In this document: positions 11,295-23,082 of the stretch, piece by piece | How the letters are laid out: each line of letters begins with the position of its first letter | Position numbering within the stretch: position 1 is the stretch's first letter | Source of the DNA: Zingiber officinale | Taxonomy: Eukaryota > Streptophyta > Magnoliopsida > Zingiberales > Zingiberaceae | Reading direction: 5' to 3' | DNA length: 64,000 bases | Assembly: GCF_018446385.1 (NCBI RefSeq) | Contig: NC_055997.1 | Location: forward strand, 39,126,254 to 39,190,253 | Notes under the pieces: generated by a model | Seen by the model: only the letters and a program-made list of their open reading frames with translations | Database searches by the model: none | What the model was told of the DNA's origin: nothing | Translations under genes and position numbers: made by a program

Positions 11295-13717
11295 ATGTCG
11301 ACCTCTTATGAATGGTACATCCAGTGTGTTTCTGAGTTTTCTGCATCAGAAGCCTATGAGCTTCAATGGAATTACAACTTCCCTTCATATGTAGTCACTT
11401 CTGAGCCTAGGGATTGTCCCCATCTTCCTCCTCCCGAAAGCGTGGCGGTTTTATAGGAACAGGTTCTGTGTGGTTTTAGGTTTCCTATTCATCCTTTCTT
11501 CATTGAAGTTAGTATATATTTTGACATTCCCCTAAACCAACTCATTCTCCAATTATTTTCTATAATGGTTGGTTTTGTTATTGTTTCCCCTTTACTGGAC
11601 TTTCCTTTGTCTGCTCGACTTTTCCACCATTTTTTCATTCCTCACCAAGTGGAAGATAGTGTTTTTAAATTTCAATCTCGCCCTAAAACTCTCCTGTTTT
11701 ATAGAATTCCTCCTCAAGGGGAATGATGGGATAAGTTTTTTTTTTTATGCATCTTCCTTCTCCACCTCCATACCTCATAACTTGGTGTCGAGAGCTTTCC
11801 TCTATTCCTACATTAGGCAATGTTTTGGAAGATCCTGCTCTCTGTTCTTCACTGGGGAAATTAAAGGGCACAAAGTTTAATTTACCTGCTCTAATTGTGG
11901 AAGTCTTATTATTTGCTTTTGGTATTAGCACAGCAGAAGCGACCTTGGATGTTCCCTTTGGTACGATTATTCTCCTTACTCATGTTTTGAACTATTTTTT
12001 GTGTTGTTGTTAACGCAAATTTCTCTTTTTTTTTCTTTAGCTAATGCTATTCTTCCTGCCCTCAAGTACAAAAGTACTCGCTTGACGAAAGTAGCTTTAG
12101 CTAGACTGGGTGAGGAACTATTGAGAGATCGTTCTCTTAATCATCCCCCTTCTTCTCTTGGCCTACTACCCCTCTCTAACAACCTCATGAGTCTTCCAAC
12201 TCCTCAAAGTCAGAGGGTCCCTTCACCGTGAAACGCCAGCCACCTCGTACCTCAACTCCTTGTCTCTCTTGCATACCATAACTGATTTTGAACAAATTCC
12301 CATTGTCCCTATCGAAATCTCCTATTCTAAAGGTATAGAACTTGCTCCTCCTACACATGCTCGTTCTAATTTTGCATTACTTATGATGAGACTAGGACTC
12401 CTCATTCCTGCCTCTCCTGTTATTCCCCCAGATGTTTCTTTATTAGAGGAGGCACCTATTGCTCTTGAGGGTGCATTGCCCCTTCTTCCAGCTCTACCTT
12501 CCTCTTCCACTAGGCCTCATGCTAAGAGAACTCCTTACAGGAGATCAGTTACTTCTAGATCTGCTATACTGCTATAGCACCCATTTAGCAACATCCTCGG
12601 TAGCTAGCCTCCCATCTCCTAATGCTTCTTCACCAGCCTCTGAACATCCTCCTTCCTCTTCCTTACCATTTGCAAGTTCTCCTCGTCCTTCTATTATATT
12701 TCAACAAGGCCATAGTTTACGATCTTTGCTTGGTCAAGCTCCCACCTCTACTCCGTATGGATTGTTACAACTAAAGGAGGCATTGGGGGCATTGGCTGAG
12801 TCTTGGTTGTAGTCTCAGGCACTTCTGAGAAGAAGCACCTACATTGAGCATGCCGACGACCATAATCGTCAAGCCACTGTGGTAAAATGATCTAACTTCC
12901 TTGTTTTGTATTTTCAAAATGTAATATTACTATTATTTCCTCTAGCTATATGCTTTGAGTCTGAATTTAGGCAAAATGGTTGTGGATCTGGAGAGGACTA
13001 ACCAAATCTTAAAGAACAAGGTAGAAGAATTACAAGCTGCCTGCAACCTCCCCAACAATGAACTCCTCCAGCTACGGGATAGGGTGAAATCACAAGGTGA
13101 GTTTACTGCTAGTTTAGAAAAGACTCTACAAGACACCCTCTAGATGTTACAATCTAAAGAGGAGGGAAAAAGGAACTTGGAATTACAGCTAGAGGAGCTT
13201 AATTCTACCCTTAGCGTTGAAAGGGCTTTAAAAGATAAAGCCCTCTCATATGTCACTCACAATACCAATCTGTTAAACTAGTTACAATAATCACATGGTT
13301 CAGTATCTTCCGAGTTAGCCCTAGAATTGGCTTCTAAAGACTTTGTCTTGTTCCAACAACAGAAAAAATTACGAGCCCAAGATCTACAAATATGCTCGCT
13401 CCTACAAGAACTAGCAGAGGTCAAGGAAGAGAAGACTACTTTGCATGGGGAGAAAGTTAACCTACAATATGAATTTCAAGCATACAGAGCAAGCGAGGAA
13501 GAGTGATGACACAACAAACGCAAAGCATATTTAACTTCCCCATAATTTGGTGAGTATGCTAGACTCATTATAGGAACTCTCACTCACTCAGTTGACGGAG
13601 TAATCCAACAACTGAAAGAGGTGGATTGTTTATCTGAAGTCCCTTCTCTCTTGTTCATAGATCGTCGATGACTTAACCGAGAACTCCCAGAAGACCTTTT
13701 GAGAGAATTTAAATAGA
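11295..13717 (+). pseudogene. Antisense ORF of a Ty3/gypsy Tat/Grande-like element ('putative gypsy type transposon' family), decayed
   Basis: It starts MSTSYEWYIQCVSEFSASEA and has the family signature SEPRDCPHLPPPESVAV, then GFRFPIHPFFIEV and IPLNQL, typical of the plant 'putative gypsy type transposon' domain (Pfam Transposase_28 as I recall it). A Ser/Pro-rich linker (about 12200-12800), a GT-AG intron-like gap (about 12890-12945), a coiled coil (12955-13500) and a conserved tail with FIDRR (about 13650-13717) follow. Stops break the frame at several places. The pol fragments at 15594-16115 lie on the opposite strand, so this ORF is antisense to pol and sits between pol and the presumed 3' end. 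That is the layout known for Grande-like Tat elements. Function of such proteins is not established. Confidence 0.65.
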
Positions 13718-14039
13718 CTTGGAATTTTGTATTTGCATTTTATCGCAACTTTATAACTAATGTATATTGTTTGCTATTTATAAAATGTTACTGAAAGTTC
13801 ATACTTACTTGCTTTTCCTTGTGTGATTTGCTTTTCTTCAGAACCACCCAAGCGTATGTATGAATAACCTTATTCAATATGTATATTATATGTAGAGAAA
13901 TCTCATGGAAAAATTATAATCAAAGGAAGTAGATCCTCTAGTTATCTTCTGAGTAATATGTAATGATGAATGAACTTCTTTCCTGATGCTCTTCAGGTTC
14001 ATATAATAAATTAAGTGCCTTGTCCAGATATGAGGTACT

Positions 14040-14750
14040 CCTGACTTGCCCCAGGGATCAATCGAATTTATATACCTGGGCGAGATTAATTATCTGCTAT
14101 ATATGTGCTCCTTTAGGCTTTCCTGGCTGTGCAGAAGACCAGTCGGGTTTGTTCATCCGAGCGAAATTGAATATATGCTATATAAATGTTCCTTCAGGCT
14201 TTCCCGCTTGCATAGAAGATCGGTCGGGTTTGCATGCTCAAGCAAAATTGAATATATGTTACATAAATGTTCCTTCGGGCTTTCTCGCCTACATAGGAGA
14301 CCGGTCGAGTTTGCACGCTGGAGCGAAATGAAATATATGTTATATAAATACTCCTTCCGGCTTTCCCGCCTGCATAGAAGACCGGTCGGGTTTGCACGCC
14401 TGAGCAAAATAGAATATATGTTATATAAATGTTTCTTAGGGATTTCCCGCCTGCATAGAAGACTAGTCGGGTTTATACGCCCGAGCGAAATGAAATATAT
14501 GTTATAAATGTTCCTCAGGGCTTTCCCGCCTGCATAGAAGACTGGTCGGGTTTGCACGCCCAAGCGAAATGGAATATATGTTATATAAATGCTCCTTTGG
14601 GCTTTCTCATTTGCATAGATGACCGGTCGAGTTTGCACGCTCGAGCGAAATGAAATATATGTTATATAAATGTTCCTTGGGGCTTTCCCACTTGCATAGA
14701 AGACCGGTCGGGTTTGCATGCTCGAACGAAATTGAATATATGCTCAAGTA
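14040..14750 (+). repeat. Tandem array, about 9 units of 80-81 bp
   Basis: Units are marked by GGTCGGGTTTGCACGC-like blocks at about 14141, 14221, 14301, 14382, 14463, 14542, 14622 and 14703, with a more diverged first unit near 14060. Each unit also carries GGCTTTCCCGCCTGCATAG and an AT-rich ATATGTTATATAAATG block. Because the period is close to 81, long open frames run through it on both strands; they are repeat artefacts. The array lies inside the gypsy element between the antisense ORF and pol. Confidence 0.9.
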
Positions 14751-14779
14751 CTGTTAATGTTCAAACTTATGATTGATCT

Positions 14780-15465
14780 TAGAGAAGGTTTATAGTCTCC
14801 GATTCCCCTTAAGGAAGTTAGGACGGTCACTCCTTAAGGTCCCTGATCGACTAGATGGAGGTTTAAAGTCTCGGGTTCCCCCTAAGGAAGTCAGGTCGGT
14901 CACTTCTTATGGTCCCCGATCGATTAGATGGAGGTTTAAAGTCTCTGGTTCCCCCTAAGGAAGCAAGGTCGGTCACTCCTTAGAGTCCCTGATCGACTAG
15001 ATGGAGGTTTAAAGTCTTTAGTTCCCCCTAAGAAAGTCAGGTCGGTCACTCCTTAGGGTCCCCGATCGACTGCTATAGAAGTTTAAAATCTCCGGTTCCC
15101 CCTAAGGAAACCAAGCTAGTCACTCCTGAAGATCCCCGATCGACTGTTATGGAGGTTTAAAGTCTCTGGTTCTCCCTAAGAAAGCCAGGCTGATCATTCC
15201 TTAGGGTCCCCGATCGACTGCTATAAAGGTTTAAAGTCTCTGGTTCCCCCTAAGGAATCCAGGACGATCATTCCTTAGGGTCTCCGATCGAATGTTATGG
15301 AGGTTTAAAGTCTCCGGTTCCCCCTAAGGAAGCCAGACCGGTCACTACTTAGGGTCCCCGATCGACTGTTATGGAAGTTTAAAGTCTCCGGTTCCCCCTA
15401 AGGAAGCCAGGCTGGTCACTTCTTAGGGTCCCCGATCGACTGTTAGGGAGATTTAAAGAAAAGTA
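14780..15465 (+). repeat. Tandem array, about 9 units of 73-74 bp
   Basis: Units contain GGTTTAAAGTCTC, then GGTTCCCCCTAAGGAAG and CCCCGATCGACTG. GTTTAAAG-type marks occur at about 14861, 14933, 15007, 15081, 15155, 15228, 15302 and 15376, with a first diverged unit near 14788. It directly follows the 80-bp array and is unrelated in sequence to it apart from GATCGA/GGTCGG cores. Confidence 0.9.
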
Positions 15466-15593
15466 TGTATCTCTCCCAAATAATATTGCCTGCATTTTAT
15501 CTGCCATTTGTATTAAAAAATGTTCAAACAAAATACATAAATGACTTACAGGTATTTTTATTAAGTTCTATATGGTTGCAAATGATTAGCACT

Positions 15594-16130
15594 CTAAGGC
15601 TGCTCGAGTTTTCTCCCTTCTGCATCCTGAAGATAATAGGTGCCTGATACAAGTTTCTGTATAATTTTGTAAGGTCCTCCCCATTGAGGTTCTACTTTGT
15701 TAACATCTCCTACAGGCTTGATACGCTTCCATGCCAGATCACCTACCTGAAAGAACCTTGGAATAACTCTCTTGATGTAATTCTGTCTCATTCGTTGCCG
15801 ATAAGAAATAAGTCAGGTTGCTACTTTGTCCTGCGCTTCCTTCTTTTCTTCATATATAAGAGTGGGCGGCTTTTCATGAATAACGTTGATATCCATCCTC
15901 TGAGTTTTTCAGGCGGTATTAGCTTCCGCCTTGACAATCTCCACATAATACTTATGTGCTGTTGTTTGGTCTCCTTTGACTTCTCCTACTTGATCATCCA
16001 CCGAGAATTTTATCTTTTGATAGAAAGTAGAAACGGTCGTCCTGAATTCATTCAAAGCTGGTCGACCCAATATAACATTATAGGTTGATGGGGCATCCAC
16101 AACTAACTTTAACATGGATTCTATATTTTG
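15594..16130 (-). pseudogene. Ty3/gypsy pol remnant with the centre deleted
   Basis: Reading on the minus strand, 16115-15909 encodes a protease-end segment with the typical YNVILGRPALNEFRTTVS motif and GEVKGDQ. After a short broken stretch, 15808-15594 encodes the integrase C-terminus with VGDLAWKRIKP and WGGPYKI (GPY/F motif). Reverse transcriptase, RNase H and the integrase core are missing, so an internal deletion joins the two parts near 15810. The strand is opposite to the antisense ORF at 11295-13717, consistent with one Tat-like element read leftward. Confidence 0.8.
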
Positions 16131-17557
16131 ATTAAATCATTTTTCTATTGCTGATAACTTCACTTGAATGACCATTTACAATTGGAATTTACTAACATGG
16201 ATTTCTAGCATGCACCTTTAATATTTATTCTGTGTTCTTTTTCTGTTTTAAATGCAAGAAGAAGACAAACTTAGAAAATGTCACTATCATGACTGATTAA
16301 TATCCTATAATAGGGGGCTTAACATGACTTGATAATATGAGATGAAAAACTATTTATGCCATATATTAACAGCATAAAAAAGTAATAGGTTCTGTCTCAT
16401 TAAGATTTCTTGTTTGTATATTTAGTCTCTAAAGAGAAATGCCATGGAAAGAATTATTGATTTTTCACCTGAAGCATGTTGTAATGGCCTAATCTATTCT
16501 AGATGTACCACACCTTAATGAATTACTAATTTTTTTCATAATCAATTCTAGAGTTCCATTGGTAATGGCCTAACCAATTTCTTTGGCTCGAATTTACAAT
16601 TGCTTTGCCAATGCTTTTTTGCTATGTCTAACTTCCACAAAACCTGAATGTTTTACTTATTATTGTGAATGAGAATTGCATATATAATTCCATAATATCT
16701 TCAGTTGTACTCATTCATTAGTTTCTTAGGTTGTGTGAAAGAATGGTGCCTCGTGTGTGAACTTGAGCAATATGCTTTACTGTTGAGTGAAGAAGGTGGT
16801 CCTTTGTCTCCCATCAAGATCCTTTCAAACATGACAAATATTGGGTGCCCTAGTTGATATATGTTTTTCCTGTGTGAAATAATGGGCAAGTTACAAGACT
16901 TAGAAACTTTTATATGTTTACCCTAGTTGCTATAAGTTTTTTGTCCTATGCAATAGTATCACTTTTAATCATCTACTTAACTCATGGAGTTGAAGTGAAA
17001 TGCATTAGTTTTCTTTCAATTGAAATCAATAGATTTTTTTATCTATCGAATTCATTATTTCTTTTGGGAGTTAAATATCAAATACTGAGGTTGAGTATCC
17101 TTTATTATTTTCATTCTATTTTTTGTTTGTTTATTCTCTTCACTAGGCCTTGTTGAATAGTATTTTTCTTTATAGAAATTCTAGTAATTTATTATTTTGA
17201 AGCGGAAATTGGGGTTTTGAGAAGATGAATGCTAAGATGAAAATCTTGAGAATAATACGAATATTGGTGGCTAGTGAAATACTATTAAATGCATATTAGA
17301 TTAAAACAGTGTTGGAACATTGTTAATAGTGAAATCTTTTATTGTTAGTGATTTATTATTTTTTAGATGATTTAGAGAAATTTATGAGCTTTGTAAAATA
17401 ATAATTAGATAAATAAAAATTATATATACATTTTGATTATATTTTATAATTTTTTATTTCTATTAAAGTGATGGATGAATTATTATAATGTTTAAATTTT
17501 AAATTTGAATTATATATTTTAAATAAATATTAGTGATAATTATATGACATTTTAACT
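16131..17557. other. AT-rich sequence without a recognisable gene
   Basis: Only short open frames and A/T runs are visible. No transposon protein similarity or clear repeat was seen. Confidence 0.5.
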
Positions 17558-17850
17558 GTAGCGCATACCACGTGTTGCGAATATTGTTAACTACAGCATG
17601 CAGTGCTCGCTACGAATACTGTTAATTACAACACGCACAGCGCACTGCGAATGCTCTTAGCCGCAGCGCACGGTGCTCGCTGCGAATGCTCTTAACCGTA
17701 TTATGCGATGCGCGCTACAAATGCTCTTAACTGTAGCACGTGGTGCGTACTGCGAATGTTCTTAATTGCAGCGTGCAGTGCACGCTACAAATGTTCTTAA
17801 CTGCAACGCATAGTGTGCCCTGCGAATGCTCTTAACTACAACACGTCTTT
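17558..17850 (+). repeat. GC-rich tandem array, about 8 units of 35 bp
   Basis: Each 35-bp unit reads roughly TTAACTGCAGCGC, then a variable GTGC part, then CGCTGCGAATGCTC. The unit has complementary GCAGCG and CGCTGC arms, so each repeat can fold on itself. It stands out as a CpG-rich island in a very AT-rich surrounding. Several units differ by C/T or G/A, as in methylation decay. Confidence 0.85.
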
Positions 17851-17999
17851 TAATGTCTTATGACTTTCAACAACTTGTAGTCATATAGCGTACAATGCAC
17901 ATTGTAGATAGCATAATTTCATGCTGCGAAAAGTCAAATTTGTTATAGTAGGTGTCTATTGATATTTTTTTTTTTGTTTTTTGGAATTGTCACTTTAGG

Positions 18000-18960
18000 C
18001 TATTAGAGATAATGAGTCTAGAGTTTTTGGATATGGCAAGACTTAGGGGTGTGGAACGAACCAACTGGAATAGATTTGGACTAAATCTGAATATTTTGGG
18101 CCCATTAATGTATTTTTTTTAATTAGAACTCATTGACGAACCAATTTCTTTGGAATCTTGAAATTTTAGCATAAACAATATCAAGGGAGTTCAAGGAAGC
18201 TATTGGTGTTATCGCAGAGTGAATCAGGTATGTTTAAGTCCAAATATACTATCCTGTCAGAAATCAAGAAGGCTAAATTTGTTTAAAGGGGCCACAAGTT
18301 AAGAACTTTTAGGCACATTGAGACATAGGAGAGTGGAAGGAAGGCAATGGACCAAGTTTGAACTACTTCTAACTTATGAGTTTTGATTAAAACTTATTGA
18401 TCTAATAGCTTTGGAATTTTGAGACTTTAGCATGAATAGATCAAACAAGTGCAAGAAAGTCATTGATATTATTCTAGAGTGAATCAGATCGGACTAACTT
18501 CAGATATAACATTGTTTCAAAATTCAAAATAGTTTATTTTTTAAAAAAATAATTACTTTTGACTGAATGGGGTCCTGATAAATATGCATATCAAATGAGG
18601 AAAAGGAAAACTAAAAAAGACTTGGTTAGCAACAATAAAACAAGATAAAATTTATTTAAATATAGATGATGATATAATAGGAGATAGAACTCAATGGCGT
18701 AAAAAGATTCATACAGCCAACCCCACCTAGTGGGAAAAGGCTTGGTTGTTGTTGTTGACTAAATGGGGTCCTGAGTTAAGAGGTTTAGAGCATAGTATAC
18801 AAGGGGAGTGGAAGAGAGACAATGGATCATATTAGAACTAATACCTAGAGTTATAGTTTTAACCAAAACTTATTAATAAACCTAGTAACTCTTAGATTTT
18901 GAAACTTTATCATGGATAGGTATAAGGAAGCCATTGATATCATCTTAGAGTAAATCAATG
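18000..18960 (+). repeat. Three diverged copies of a 240-bp-class tandem repeat, one interrupted by a LINE tail
   Basis: Blocks sharing a 'TTTGGAATTTTGAGACTTTAGCATG' -like core and a 'CATTGATATTATC...GAGTGAATCA' core recur near 18150-18226, 18408-18490 and 18893-18955. The third unit is lengthened by the LINE insertion at 18579-18756. No coding potential is evident. Confidence 0.6.
18561..18774 (+). mobile_element. 5'-truncated RTE-type LINE insertion (3' tail) with an 18-bp target duplication
   Basis: The insert at 18579-18756 contains the plant RTE 3' signature (ACTCAATGGCGTAAAAAGAT, then CCAACCCCACCTAGTGGG) and ends in TTG repeats. It is flanked by GACTGAATGGGGTCCTGA (18561-18578) and GACTAAATGGGGTCCTGA (18757-18774), an 18-bp duplication with one mismatch. 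Only the last 180 bp or so of a LINE is present, as usual for abortive target-primed reverse transcription. Confidence 0.85.
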
Positions 18961-19698
18961 ATGTCAAGAAGTCATAGTTTTAGGAATGCGGTAATCGTGA
19001 CCATCAATGAGTTTTGCTAAAATATCATTAATGAGTTAATTAAGAAAACAGTAAAAATTGACATAGGAAGATAATGTAAAGTCATTGGAAATGGATTTTT
19101 AAACATCCTTAGATAATAAAAAATATTATTTAATATAAAACCCTATCATTGTATCAGTTGATGATAAAGACTTCAGGAGTATTAATACAAGATCAACAAA
19201 ATCTTCAAATAAATAAAAACCCTAAAAAATTCACGTATCAAAAGCAAGCAAGAAAACCCTATAATATATCAACTACGACATTGCACTCAGATGGCAACGA
19301 CCTGAACAATATTGTGGCAATGTCAACAATTCACGTATCGATGCACTTTGGAGAAAATGATTTTTCTTCTGTTTGTTTTTCCTCTCCCAGCTTCTATGTC
19401 GTCCTAAATAGAATGTTGGGCAGCGATTATTGCGTGTAAGACAATATCCCTCAGTCAGACACCCTACAAAGTATTTTTCTATAATAAATTTAAGAAAACT
19501 AACTGCTACAGACGGATGGGTCCTTCCTGATTTTTTTATAGGTGGAATGTTAAACCAGACCATATATCTATCTCATAAAGGACTGGATATCTGATAAAAA
19601 AAATAATTATTTAAATATTGCTTTATTGTGGGCGATTCAATTTTGTAAATATGTCGTATGATAATTAACTCAGTTATATCCTAAGAGCTGATGTGAAC
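18961..19698. other. AT-rich sequence without a recognisable gene
   Basis: Short frames on both strands (near 19149-19563) overlap each other and show no known motif. Confidence 0.45.
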
Positions 19699-19893
19699 TA
19701 TTCCAGTGGCAAAAGATGAATATACTCACCTCTAACGCCTTCGTCAGTTCGTCCCAGAATTAATACGAAAAAGATAAATTATGATAATTAGGAATATAAG
19801 TGACAAGTGGGATAACCCCGCCAGTCCCGAGATTCAACCCCCAAATTACATGTGACAATCAACCTGTCACTTACCAATTCAACTACGTCCATG
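19699..19893 (-). mobile_element. tRNA-derived SINE
   Basis: On the minus strand the head reads TAGTTGAATTGGTAAG (A-box like, near 19885) and GGTTGAATCTCGGG (B-box like, near 19830), the two internal pol III promoter boxes. The 3' part (about 19705-19785) shares CTGACGAAGGCGTTAGAGG and CTTTTGCCAC with the SINE at 43584-43806. Boundaries are approximate and I could not identify a target duplication. Confidence 0.65.
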
Positions 19894-21851
19894 GGAGCAA
19901 AATTAAATCATCGTGGACGAGTTTACTGCTTGGAGTTTGAGATGTGTCGTAATAAGAGATGCAACTCGAATATTAGTACAACGAGTCATGTTGGACAAGA
20001 TTCACCCTAAATGAGTCAAACCAAGCTCAGTACAGTACAAGCACGCACCGAGTCATGTTGAGAGCAACACCAACTCGGGCCAGTAGATCAGGTCCGACGT
20101 GTCAAAAACGACCTAGGTCAGGATCACCTATTCATAAAAAATTGACGAATATAATTCAAAGAAAGTTGCACTTAAACAAACGCATTTTATGAACAAGAAA
20201 GACTGCATCTAGATGCTGTCTTCATTCAAGAAATTTCAACCATGAAGTGGCCACGATTTATGTCATGATAATAAGAGAGGCGAAGATTTCACCACACGAG
20301 GAAAGAGCATAAATGGTATTAGACGATCATGTTCCGATCAAGGAAAGAACAAAAGCATATATCCAATACACAGAATTAAGGCCCTCTTCACCACACTCAC
20401 CACACTTCTGAAAGAATCTCAAATAGGTTATAATACAATGTCTTCATCAGAGAGGGCACAAATAATTAAAAAGAGATGTTGGATATATCCTGGTACTCAT
20501 GCACAGTATGTCATACAATAGCAACTTCCAAACACATTCACGATATACAACAATAAGCCATGAACCCCGACTATTTGGTGTAGAGTGGGGATGTTCACCG
20601 TCTGCGGTCTGGCAGTAATGATTCATTTTCAAGATCTGTTTACTTCTTGCACCACCAAAAGCAACAACTCTGTTGAAGCAAAAAAAAAAACAGATGTATC
20701 AGAATTAAGCACCCTAGATTCGGGCTCCGAATTCAAACTCTTGATCACATAACAGAGCAGTAACTAGGTCATAAATAACGAGGAATACAGCATTTGTACT
20801 CCACTTACCTCAGTAGCTTGTTTTTGGTGTACATAAAAGTTGTTTACCACACATAGTAACATTATCAATACTAGCAAGCGATATACTCGTATCATCTTAA
20901 TGCTGCCAAGTTTGTAGTTTCGGTGAATGTCATGCCATTTTCAATTACACAAACAATGCAAGTTAATCCAACTAGATGATTCCATTTTTATAGTGAGATA
21001 TTGACTAAAAGTTACAGCAAAGTATAACCAACAATTTCGCCAACACAAACATCATTACCAGTGTGTCTGTGTGAACTAGATGCAAAAGTAAATGCTGCAA
21101 TGATAGAAAAACTATATACATTAACATAGAAAGAATGAACAAGAACCAAACTAGATGAGATTCACAATTCACAATGACAACATCCAATGAGATCATGTAC
21201 CAAGGTTGAAACACGAGATATGAGTGCTTACCGTAGACCCACCACTATCACGATCATTCACATAGATAATATCATTAGATATCATGGGAGATTTTGCTGA
21301 ACCATGCTTTTTCTCCTCCCTCACTTTCTCAAATATTCCTGTGAAACTATCAGCTGAAGCAGGATTGCTCTCATCCCACTCACCAAATTTCGGTACAGAT
21401 GACCCTTTGTCTGGCTGTTCAAAATAATAATATGTTAATAAGTACAACTTACTCTTTGTTACTAAAGAATAGGCTGTCGGAAGAGAGGACTTTACTGTTT
21501 CATCACCTCGACCGCCTGTCCTCATTCTCGATGTACCTGCAATATTCAGAGTAAGTATTAGAGATTTGTGTTCAATAACAAATATTATGAATTCCAATCT
21601 TTTATTTACCTTTGCTAAGACCATGACTTGTCAATTAACTTGTGATCATAACTAGGAATCAAATAAGAAAAATTGTGACCATCAGGATATATTTGATCTC
21701 TAGGAATTTAAGATCGATTTAATTCGTTAATTTTTTAATACCATCATGTAGGTTCATAGAGATTCAGTAAGGAGCATTATTTAATCACTCTCTTTATTTC
21801 AAAGAGAGAAGATATAAACTCTACCTTGTCTAAGCGATAACTTCTGACCTC

Positions 21852-21854
<3 letters not shown>

Positions 21855-21893
<39 letters not shown>
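21855..21893. repeat. AT dinucleotide microsatellite in an intron of the RIN4-like gene
   Basis: About 19 uninterrupted AT units lie between the exons ending at 22143 and starting at 21536. Confidence 0.95.
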
Positions 21894-21896
<3 letters not shown>

Positions 21897-22440
21897 TTTC
21901 AAGGTCAAAATTTTGAATCATGGAGCTTTGGCCGTTTTGAGCAGAAGGAATATGTGGAGAAGCTGGGAAAATTTTCCGCAGCCTCCTCGCCCCCCATTCG
22001 TAGGAAATTGGGCCATAAGGAAAATGCCTAAACATTCCTTAAACCCAAAAGCTTTAACATATTGAGTACTTGATGAATTAAGATAACCCTACCTTTTTTT
22101 TTATCACATTAAATATTTCATATCCAATAATAGCTGCATTACCACCTTCTGAAGAACCCCTGAAGGGAGATGATGCATCAGTTCTACTTGATGCTTTCAC
22201 TTGATGAGGATGAAGTGGAGAGCGTTCAACTTTATCCTCTGATCCAATCCCTGTTCTTCCGCCCCTCTTTTGCTCGCTAGAGGTCAACTGATACCCTTGC
22301 CCTTGAACAGGAGACTCTGTGGTGACTCTATGAGGAACAGGACCTTGACGTAATGGTGACCCGGAGATTTGATGGGATTCATCCTTGGAATTAGAGGGCT
22401 CCATGTTAGTGCGCAAAGCTTCAGGGTATTCAAAAGGACT

Positions 22441-22551
22441 GCTCAGTACAATTGCTTTCCCTTAGCTTCTACTTTTGTGTACAACCTTAAAATGTTGTTC
22501 AAGGGGAACTTTGTCAACCTAGTTACCAAGTTTAGGAAGATGGAAATTCAG
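22441..22551 (-). other. Decayed N-terminal NOI segment (exon 2, first part) of the RIN4-like gene
   Basis: After a good acceptor (TTGATTGCAG) the frame reads LNFHLPKLGN, stop, VDKVPLEQHFKVVHKSRS, stop, GKAIVLSSPFEYPEAL. This lines up with the NOI pattern VPKFGNW...VPYT.YF in order and spacing. Phe and Trp of the core are lost, and no intron is needed before the intact linker, so the stops lie in the exon itself. Confidence 0.75.
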
Positions 22552-23082
22552 CTGCAATCAATAAAAATTCAAGTTAATAAAATTTACAGCAGGCAATCTG
22601 ATAAATATGAGCATATTGAATCTCATCCACATTTAGAAAGAAAATGTGCTTTATATCTATCAGGAGGAAGCTATCTGATGAGCATTACCAATGCAGAATC
22701 AATTATAGAGAATGCAAGTTAACAAAGCTTGGAAATATCTTAAGAATCAACGAAACAAATGCCCTGGAGAATGTTTAATTTAGACAACTAACTAGCTATG
22801 AGGTTCACCACATTGGGGAAAGAAATCAATCTTAGAAGAACTTAGTGTGAACCTTTGGAAGCAGTTGATTACCGACTTAAACCAACGAGACTTAAGTTTT
22901 AATAAGCGCCTAAACAATTTTAGACATTGATCAACATAATTCAATAGCATTAATTTTACTGTTGGTATGGACTCAGATAGAGCTCAATCCGGGAAACATA
23001 TCAATATATAGACCCTAACAAGTATTGCAATGTGAAAAACATTGCAATTATTATTTCTTCAAACCAAATCGAAGGATATCAC

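Noticed and set aside
14046-14719. Repeat-containing open frames of 153 residues (plus) and 188 residues (minus)
   Set aside because: Both come from the 80-81-bp tandem array lacking stops; a period near a multiple of three keeps frames open on both strands.
14040-15465. CRISPR-like regular repeats
   Set aside because: Units are contiguous tandem repeats without unique spacers, in a plant nuclear context.
19149-19563. Overlapping 96-residue frames on both strands
   Set aside because: No motif, no splice support, and they shadow each other.
21415-21452. Possible 38-bp intron in the RIN4-like gene
   Set aside because: Too short for a plant intron and breaks the frame; the 81-bp intron 21415-21495 keeps phase and family sequence.
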